A DNA stretch of 64,000 nt from Neoscytalidium dimidiatum (lineage: Eukaryota > Ascomycota > Dothideomycetes > Botryosphaeriales > Botryosphaeriaceae): NCBI GenBank assembly GCA_037367355.1, contig CM074699.1:2418001-2482000 (forward strand), read 5' to 3'. Within the stretch, counting starts at the first letter, position 1. Each line of letters opens with the position of its first letter. The notes below the pieces were generated by a model. The model was not told where the DNA came from, did no database searches, and saw only the letters and a program-made list of their open reading frames with translations. Below, piece by piece: positions 57,448 through 64,000 of the stretch. The translations under genes were made by a program, and so were the position numbers.

Positions 57448-59019
57448 ATGGCGACCGTACCTCCACCGCCTAGTAAACGTCAAAAGACTGCAGCCGCAGC
57501 TCGAGCCCGCGAGCAGGCAGAGGTTCCTTCAATACCGTCAGGCAGCGTCCGCGTTAAATTTATCGACCAAGCCACCGGAAAGTCTGGCGATCTTCCCGTT
57601 GTATCCGTCCCTCTGGAACAAGCCCAGGTCAGGAACCTTGAGACCCTGCTCAATACGCTGCAGGGCAATGAGAATGCGGTAGACCACATTCCATACCGTT
57701 TCTTCTATGCCGGTCAAGGTGGCCAAGAAATAAAAGAGGGAGAGAGAGGCGAAGCTCTTGGAGAAGCTGCAGATCTTTGGAATGCCTTGATTAAAGATGG
57801 CAAGGCTACTACTGAGGAGGAGATAGTCTTGGCGTACGCTCCTCAAGCAGTCTTCAAGGTGCGTGCCGTCTCAAGGTGCGCGGCTGCGATATCTGGCCAT
57901 GGGCAGCCCATTTTGGCCACCCAGTTCTCGCCTCAGGGTAGTTCGCGCATGGTCAGTGGCAGTGGAGACGGCACCGCCAGGATATGGGATTGCGACACGA
58001 ACACTCCTGCCCACACTTTGAAGGGACATACCAGCTGGGTGCTGGTTGTGAGCTGGTCACCAGCCGGTGATGTGATTGCCACGGGCTCCATGGATAATAC
58101 TGTGCGCCTGTGGAACCCAAAGACTGGTGAGGCTTTGGGCGGGCCTATGAAGGGCCACACGAAATGGGTGACTAGCGTTGCATGGGAACCTTATCACTTG
58201 CAGGAACCGGGTCGGCCGCGCGTTGCATCCTCTTCGAAAGATGCTACAGTACGTATCTGGGATGCTGTGGGAAGAAAAGCAGACATCGTTCTCTCCGGGC
58301 ACAAGGGTACCGTCAGCTGCGTGAAGTGGGGAGGCACAGGCTTAATTTACACCGCATCGCACGACAAGACCATCAAGGTATGGAACGCTGCAGATGGAAC
58401 ACTCAGGCATACGCTCAACGCCCACGCACACTGGGTGAATCACCTGGCTCTGTCTACTGACTTTGTCCTCCGAACCGCATTCCACGAGCATGCCCCTCAC
58501 GAGAAGCCTTCAACCGATCAAGAAAGGCTGGTCTTTGCGAGGAAACGCTTCGAAAAAGCTGCCAGAATTTCAGGAAAGACCGTTGAACGTCTCGTCTCTG
58601 CTAGCGACGACTTCACAATGTATCTGTGGGAGCCCTTTTCAAGTACAAAGCCTCTTGCAAGGTTGCAGGGCCATCAGAAACAAGTCAATCACGTTACCTT
58701 TTCGCCAGACGGGCTGTACATCGCCTCTGCAGCATTCGACAACCACGTAAAATTGTGGAACGCCAATACGGGCGCCTTCATCACGACGCTGCGCGGTCAT
58801 GTCGCGCCCGTATACCAGTGCTGCTTCAGTCCAGATAGCCGATTGTTGGTCAGCGCGAGTAAAGACACCACCCTGAAGACTTGGGACGTAAGGACTGGTA
58901 AGATTGCCAATGATCTGCCAGGACATCAAGACGAGGTCTACGCCGTCGATTGGAGTCCAGATGGAAGAGGCGTTGGCAGCGGAGGGAAGGACAAGGCGGT
59001 AAGAATATGGAGACACTAG
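57448..59019 (+). CDS. RSA4: Ribosome assembly factor RSA4/NLE1 (WD40)
   Basis: Intronless, 523 residues from the ATG at 57448 (MATVPPPPSKRQKT). An in-frame ATG at 57166 would add 94 residues with no conserved feature, so the later start is preferred. The N-terminal NLE domain (residues about 30-120) has VRVKFIDQATGKSGDLP, VDHIPYRFFYAGQ and EEEIVLAYAPQAVFKVRAVS. An eight-bladed WD40 propeller follows, with repeats such as ARIWDCDTNTPAHTLKGHTS, VRLWNPKTGEALGGPMKGHT, IKVWNAADGTLRHTLNAHAH and the last ending KAVRIWRH. The insertion FARKRFEKAARISGKTVERL between repeats is typical of this family. Rsa4 acts in the nucleolus and nucleus on pre-60S particles, where the AAA+ ATPase Rea1/Midasin pulls on its NLE (MIDAS-binding) domain. 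Length and architecture match the family. Confidence 0.96.
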   Translation: MATVPPPPSKRQKTAAAARAREQAEVPSIPSGSVRVKFIDQATGKSGDLPVVSVPLEQAQVRNLETLLNTLQGNENAVDHIPYRFFYAGQGGQEIKEGERGEALGEAADLWNALIKDGKATTEEEIVLAYAPQAVFKVRAVSRCAAAISGHGQPILATQFSPQGSSRMVSGSGDGTARIWDCDTNTPAHTLKGHTSWVLVVSWSPAGDVIATGSMDNTVRLWNPKTGEALGGPMKGHTKWVTSVAWEPYHLQEPGRPRVASSSKDATVRIWDAVGRKADIVLSGHKGTVSCVKWGGTGLIYTASHDKTIKVWNAADGTLRHTLNAHAHWVNHLALSTDFVLRTAFHEHAPHEKPSTDQERLVFARKRFEKAARISGKTVERLVSASDDFTMYLWEPFSSTKPLARLQGHQKQVNHVTFSPDGLYIASAAFDNHVKLWNANTGAFITTLRGHVAPVYQCCFSPDSRLLVSASKDTTLKTWDVRTGKIANDLPGHQDEVYAVDWSPDGRGVGSGGKDKAVRIWRH

Positions 59020-59270
59020 ACTCGCGGAACTTTCATCACAACAGTTCATAGATACCACGACCATATATGGAGGACTTGTGAATACTTTTCTGGAAGAACT
59101 GGTGCCACTGTCGATAAGAGTCTTCATGAATTTTGTTTGCGAAAGGGAGCTTATTCGCCATCGGATAGCGCTCAATCACACGCCTACGACAAGCCTTTGG
59201 ACGATCGTAAGTCATAATATACAATCAATACCCATATTCCGCAGCCAGACAACATCTGCGCTGCCCCCGT

Positions 59271-60539
59271 TTATTTCTTCTCATGGATTGGGAATTCGTG
59301 ACCAGTACTCTTCTTGTACTGGTGGCGAATGGCGTCGGCGATCTTACGGTCCTTCATCTGCTCAAAAGCACTCTCATTCGACTGGTCACCCTGCTTCAGG
59401 ACGTGCTCCTGGAACTTGTCGATGGCTGCGATGATGATGATCAGTACAAGGTATATGATGAGACGGACTAGTCGACATCAACAAGGGGCAATGGTGGCTG
59501 AAAGAAACATTAGCTTACTCTTGTCGAGCAAATCCTCCTGCTCCTCTGCCTTACGGCCACCGCCCATCTTCTCGTTGAGATGGTTCTTCATCTTGTGAAG
59601 AGTACCCTTCTCCTCCTCCTCCCGGCGACGGCGCTCCTCTTCAGCAGCCTTGCCGGTGATCTTGTCGAAGAAGCTAGGCTTGTCCTCCTCTGACCTGCTG
59701 TGGCGGCGACTGCTCGATTTCTTCTCGTCGTCCTTGCCGGTGAGCTTGTCAAGGAAGCTAGACTTCTCTTCCTCCGACTTGCTGTGGCGGCGGCCCCTCG
59801 AATCCCTCGATGCAGATCTGCTGTGGCGACGGCTGCTGGATTCCTTCTCATCATCCTTACCGGTCAGCTTGTCGAGGAAGCTGGACTTCTCTTGCTCCGA
59901 CTTGCTGTGGCGGCGGCTTCTGGAGTCCCTCGAGGCAGATCTGCTATGACGACGGCTACTGGATTCCTTCTCGTCATCATCCTTGCCAGTAAGCTTGTCG
60001 AGGAAGCTGTGTTTATCTTCCTCCTTGGAGTGGCTAGGTCGGCGCTCCTTGGAGTCATCATCGTCGTGGTCCCTGTGCCTCAGCTTGTCGAGGAAGCTAG
60101 CGTTCTCACGCTTCTCTCGCTCTATTCTCTCGCGCTCGAGGCGTTCTTCTTCCTCACGGCGGCGGCGTTCGGCTTCACGTTTCCTCTCCTCGTCCTTCCC
60201 GGTCAATTTGTCAAAAAAGCTGGCCTTCTCCTCCTTCTCCTCTTCTTTGTAGCGTCGATTCTCGGCCTCGGGAGACCCGTGTTTGTCGTCGTCGTCGTGG
60301 CCGGTCAGCTTGCTGAAGAAGCCGCCCTCCTTCTTCTCTTCGCGTTCAGCAGCGGGGTGGTGCTTGGCAGAGTCGTGGGACTCGTGACGTTCTCGGTCTT
60401 CGCGGTCGTCGTCCTTACCGCCGAACTTGGCGAAGAAGTGCTTCTTCTCCTCCCTCTCCTTCTCAGTTTGGGTAGAGGAGTCTTCGTAGTGGTGCTTCTC
60501 CTCCTCGTCTCCGTGCTTGAGCTTATGAATGAAGTCCAT
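59271..60539 (-). CDS. Charged repeat protein with F(L/F)DKLTGKD motifs
   Basis: Two exons on the minus strand, 60539-59519 and 59425-59271, with a 93-nt GT-AG intron; 1176 nt, 391 residues. After MDFIHKLKHGDEEEKHHYED the protein is made of about nine spaced copies of a short motif, F-[FL]-x-K-[LI]-[TR]-x-x-D/K. Examples are FFAKFGGKDDD, FFSKLTGHDDDD, FFDKLTGKDEER, three near-identical FLDKLTGKDD units and FFDKITGKAAEE. The motifs are separated by acidic, basic and Ser/Arg-rich linkers (SSSRRHSRSASRDSR). The last exon gives TIDKFQEHVLKQGDQSNES, AFEQMKDRKIADAIRHQYKK and STGHEFPIHEKK. That end resembles the CipC-like C-terminal pattern of fungal stress- or antibiotic-induced proteins. Most of the chain is probably disordered, with many phosphorylation-type serines. 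Function unknown. Confidence 0.9.
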
Positions 60540-61181
60540 TGCGAAGAATGCGCGAGCAGGTGATTGAGTATAGGAATGCAGTGAGGAAATGACTGTGGGT
60601 AAAAGCTCAGAAGCAGACGGGCGGGCGGGGTTTTGAGGGGAAATGCGGTGGAGGCTCGACGAATGATGTCCAGGGTTCAGGCGAGGCGTAAGAGATTAAG
60701 TACAAGCCAGAGGCGTTGACGTGGCCGCGATTCGGTGCCGCGACTCAGAAGCTCGGAGAGACTGAGCGGAGAAGCCGCGCCTGTGCTGGTGCTCCATGGT
60801 GAATGGCGCTGGCTCAGCGAATGGAAGCGGCAGACACTTGGCGGGAAGCTCGGCGTGGCAGTGCAGAGCAGTGAGTGGGCGGGGTGTCTGGTCTGATTGA
60901 AGAAAGTGGATCCAGTGGGTGAGGGGCGGTGAGTGCAAGGGCTGCACCGACACGAGTATTATGGTGTGTACATTGGCTTGGCAAGACCCTGGCCCGCGCA
61001 CGCCTACGCCTACTGTGTTAATCGTACGGAACGCCACAACGCCACCTGAACGCGTTGGCACGTGTGCGCCGCAGGCCGGCAGCGCCCGAATAGCGCTCGC
61101 TGCTTCTATCCCGTCCATGTCGAACGATCGCTCAACAACTTTTCAGCCGCTGCTCAAACAGTCCCAGCCTGCTGCTGCGCC
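60540..61181. promoter_or_regulatory. Bidirectional intergenic promoter
   Basis: 642 nt between the start codons of the repeat protein (-) and the CobW-type gene (+). The sequence is GC-rich, with no clear TATA box and no supported gene. Confidence 0.5.
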
Positions 61182-62321
61182 ATGTCGCCAATCCCCATCA
61201 CCGTCATCACGGGCTTCCTCGGCTCCGGCAAGACCACGCTGATCCTCAACCTGATTGCTCAGCTGCCGCCCGACTACAAACTCGCCCTGCTGAAGAATGA
61301 GTTCGGTGACGTCGCCATCGACTCTCAGCTCGCCGCTTCCCAGGCCATCTCCGGTGTTCAGGAGCTCCTCAATGGCTGTATCTGCTGCAACCTCACCGGC
61401 CAGCTTGGCGACGCCCTCGAGACCCTTCGTACTACCGCGAACCCAGACCGCATAGTCATCGAGACCAGCGGGAGCGCTTTCCCTGCAACTCTGGCCATGG
61501 AGGTAAATCGCATTTCTCGCGAGACTGGCGCCTTCGTGCTGGACGGCGTCTTGAGCGTTGTCGACGTCGAAAACTGGCAGGGCTATGAAGACACGAGCTA
61601 TAGCGCCAAGGTGCAGGCGCAGTATACAGACCTCATTGTGCTGAACAAGTCGGAGCTTGTCAGCGAACGCAGGGTCGAGGATGTTGAGGACAAGATTAGA
61701 GATTTGGAGCTCGATATCCCCACGCCCATCGTGAAGAGCAGCAAAGGTAGAGTGGACAAGGATATTGTTTTTGGGTTGGATGCAAAGCTAGCCAGGACGG
61801 ATGCCCACACTCTTCATCACGAGCATGACCATAATCATTCGAGCGAGGTCGAGGTTCTGTCTATAACCGTGTCCGGTGCAGGTCAGTCGCGCGGTGTGGA
61901 CCTCGAGAAACTGGAGGCCTTGCTCAGGAACTCATCCAAGGATGAAATCTATCGTATCAAGGCAGTCCTCCATGCCTCTACAACTCCGAAATCTTCCGAT
62001 GGGCAGCCGGCTTCTACCTCTGGCGCCGCTAAAGGCGCAAATAGATACATTCTCAACTGGGCCTTCGGACGGTGGACATTCACAGCTGTTTCCGACGATG
62101 CACCACAGCCAACTCCGCTCTCTTCAGGAAGTGCGACACCTACACTAACGGACTCGGGCGTCTCGACTCCGCAGAATGGTGCCTCAGAGCCGGCGCTCCG
62201 AATGACAATCATCACTGCGCGCTACGAATCTAACAAGTGGAAGAAACGCATTGAAGCCGGCGAATTTCTTGCTCTGGAAGGCGGTGTGCCAGCAGAACTA
62301 AAAGTAGAGAAAGTGGCCTAG
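61182..62321 (+). CDS. CobW/COG0523-type GTPase metallochaperone (ZNG1-like)
   Basis: Intronless, 379 residues from the ATG at 61182 (MSPIPITVITGFLGSGKTT). The frame extends upstream to 61062, but the Walker A motif lies too close to the later ATG for a leader to be expected. G-domain motifs: GFLGSGKTT (P-loop), KNEFGDVAID, the metal-binding CxCC in NGCICCNL, DRIVIETSGSA (switch region), VLSVVDVENW and LIVLNKSELV. A His-rich metal-binding stretch, LHHEHDHNHSSEVE, separates the GTPase and C-terminal CobW domains. The C-terminal domain includes INWAFGRWTF-like and MTIITARYESNKWKKRIE. Eukaryotic relatives deliver zinc to client enzymes such as methionine aminopeptidase. A nitrile-hydratase-activator role is typical of bacteria and less likely here. 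Confidence 0.93.
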   Translation: MSPIPITVITGFLGSGKTTLILNLIAQLPPDYKLALLKNEFGDVAIDSQLAASQAISGVQELLNGCICCNLTGQLGDALETLRTTANPDRIVIETSGSAFPATLAMEVNRISRETGAFVLDGVLSVVDVENWQGYEDTSYSAKVQAQYTDLIVLNKSELVSERRVEDVEDKIRDLELDIPTPIVKSSKGRVDKDIVFGLDAKLARTDAHTLHHEHDHNHSSEVEVLSITVSGAGQSRGVDLEKLEALLRNSSKDEIYRIKAVLHASTTPKSSDGQPASTSGAAKGANRYILNWAFGRWTFTAVSDDAPQPTPLSSGSATPTLTDSGVSTPQNGASEPALRMTIITARYESNKWKKRIEAGEFLALEGGVPAELKVEKVA

Positions 62322-63656
62322 AGAGATTTCTTGGATCTCAGTTCTCCTCAACCTCTTCAAGACAATGCTCTTTTCCTACACCATCAACACTTGGCGAATA
62401 CACAAGGGTTGCCATAGAACGCGAGCAAACTCTAGATTTTGTCTTCATTGCGAACCACACACTTTTCACAGTGGAAGAGTTAAGGTACTCTGCGGGAGAG
62501 CCCCATCCAAGAAGCAAGCATGTAGACTTTTTTGTTTCTAGAATAGATGATACCTGCAAAGGTATTGGAGCTTTCTCTTCTCAGCTATCTTTCCTTTCCA
62601 GGAGCTCTGACGCGCTAATTCCGGCCCAATTCCCTTTGTACAGGTACTTTCCCATCCAGGTCAAGATTCAAAGACAAGAAGACCTGGGATTCACTCCGCT
62701 TTCATCTTTGGCGCGTTCCCCGGTACCCGACAACAGACAGTGCGGCCATCTCTTTCCTAAAAAATCGCATTTAAGTAGCAGCTGACTAGTGGTTCTCATC
62801 CAGAAACCTCGCTGACTTGCCAACAACAGCGCCGTCATCATCGCCCTTACTACTAGCAGCATTCGGTCTTCAGACACTTACAATTCAACCATCCCTCAAA
62901 CTGATCCGTACGAAAACCCAAATTCCTCAAAGCATGACGTAATCGCGATTTGCGATCACAGCGCTTGTGGCGCTTGGACGTGTGGAAGCTTTGTCGCATT
63001 CCATCTGTGTTGATGATTGGCTGGCATCAATCCGAATCTTGTACCAGAATGACCTGACAAGCTTTTGGGAGCTATCTTCCATGTCAGCTTTGCTGTTCTC
63101 GAAACCTCATCCGGCTGCTGCACAAGAGAGGAATGTGCCGAGCAGGGCGAATATGCTGCGCGACGTGTTAGAAGACTTTCTCGGCCAGCTCAGCTATCTG
63201 GTGTTCTTCGGCCAGATAGGCAACAACACGCTGACAAATTTGTCCCCTCAGTCAGCAGATGCGCAGATTTGGGAATGAACGGCGATTAATGCAGCAAGCT
63301 TTACCATTGATGGCGTCGATTGAGACCGGGTATTACTAGCTCTGTGCGAACATCTTGTTGGCGTCCATGGCCCCCAATATTATAGGCAGGCTGCTCCCTC
63401 CCATCCGGGAATTGCTTTTGTGGCGGAGAGCCTCGTAATCCACCGGTAATCACCGTGATAAAATAACTCGTCTTTCCGATCTAATACCTTATTTAGGCTC
63501 CATGATCATCGGTCATTCAGTTTCTTCAGAATTCTCTAATAAAAGCCCCCGGTTGGGCTGTTGAGATTCGCACCATCCGTTTCAAATAACAATCATCGCT
63601 TAGTCGATACGACATCAATAACCAATGCTTCCTAATAAAGTCTGTCCCCTCAGCAG
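62322..63656. other. Intergenic region
   Basis: About 1.3 kb with no supported gene. Short open frames at 62967-63278 and 62471-62785 have no recognisable features. The upstream exons of the decayed carboxylesterase were looked for here and not found. Confidence 0.5.
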
Positions 63657-64000
63657 TGACTTCATATCGGCGAAAGTGGCGAAGACTGCCTGCATCTAAA
63701 TATGTACATACCTACGCTTCCCTCGAATCTTAACGATGTTCGCGCCTACCTTCGTCCCGTCTTGGTGTACATCCATGGAGATAAATTTACCAATGGATGG
63801 TCCCAATCCATAGGATTGGACGGACGAAATCTCGTCTCGCGCGGAGACATTGTGGTCGTTACTACCGACTACAGCCTTGGTACCCTTGGGTTCTTCTCTT
63901 TACCTAATAAGCCTCGCGGAAACCAAGGCATCCAAATCAGGCTCTCGCCCTCAAATTGGCCCCGAAATACATGTATGATGCAAATTCCACTGTTATTTGT
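63657..64000 (+). pseudogene. Type-B carboxylesterase remnant, frame-broken, cut by window edge
   Basis: Plus-strand sequence reads GESGEDCLHLNMYIPTLPSN, then PVLVYIHGDKFTNGW, DGRNLVSRGDIVVV and DYSLGTLGFFSLPN, then GNQGI, the N-terminal third of a fungal type-B carboxylesterase/lipase. An in-frame TGA sits at 63657-63659 just before the motif block. The frame shifts by one base at 63935-63938: QALALKLAPKYMYD is read in the next frame, where the family expects GNxGIxDQxxAL. The oxyanion-hole motif, normally HGGGF, is HGDKF. No upstream exons were found. Together these point to a pseudogene. A sequencing error could explain the frameshift but not the altered motif or the stop. The serine nucleophile region lies beyond the window. 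Confidence 0.65.

Noticed and set aside
59700..60563. 287-residue plus-strand open frame
   Set aside because: It is the antisense of the repeat protein at 59271-60539. Its hydrophobic Leu/Val/Ala-rich repeats are the complement of the Asp/Lys/Glu codons, and it has no homology-like motif.
1..64000. CRISPR arrays, bacterial operons, prophage, rRNA genes
   Set aside because: None seen. Intron-rich genes and fungal retroelements show a eukaryotic nuclear contig.

Overview
The window comes from a filamentous ascomycete (Pezizomycotina). This is inferred from short GT-AG introns (44-163 nt) with CTAAC/CTGAC-type branch sites, compact intergenic promoters, conserved single-copy fungal genes, and one long AT-rich transposon island with a very strong repeat-induced point mutation (RIP) signature. 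The class is probably Dothideomycetes, but that is only an impression from the lineage-specific small proteins.

Layout. Positions 1-1571 hold the 3' end of a Gln/Met-rich protein. Positions 1572-11300 are gene-poor: two small minus-strand cysteine-rich putative zinc-ribbon proteins sit on either side of a decayed gene. Positions 11300-27510 are a dense housekeeping block: a tiny five-exon membrane protein, a two-exon membrane protein of unknown function, a 104-residue protein with a duplicated Cys motif, a WD40-cyclophilin (PPWD1/CYP15 type), the proteasome adaptor ECM29, and a UBA-UAS-UBX Cdc48 cofactor of the Ubx5/UBXN7 type. ECM29 and the UBX gene are divergent and share a 579-nt promoter.

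Positions 28676-43083 are a solid block of RIP-destroyed retroelements: a rearranged LINE fragment, a roughly 6.06 kb Tad1-like LINE on the minus strand, a Ty3/gypsy chromovirus-like interior on the plus strand with no recognisable LTRs, and a second full-ended LINE on the plus strand interrupted by a 100-N assembly gap. CpA and TpG are almost absent in the block while CpG survives.

Positions 43084-51765 are sparse, with a one-pass membrane protein and a secreted, probably GPI-anchored CAP/PR-1 protein. Positions 51766-62321 are dense again: a secreted GMC oxidoreductase, meiotic MSH4 (six exons), the divergent ribosome-assembly factor RSA4/NLE1, an acidic repeat protein with a FxDKLTGKD motif, and a CobW-type GTPase metallochaperone. 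The last 350 bases hold a frame-broken type-B carboxylesterase.

Exon structures were rebuilt by hand from splice signals and reading-frame continuity. For every multi-exon gene the exon lengths sum to a multiple of three and end at a stop codon. Gene names rest on recognised family motifs; no database search was possible.
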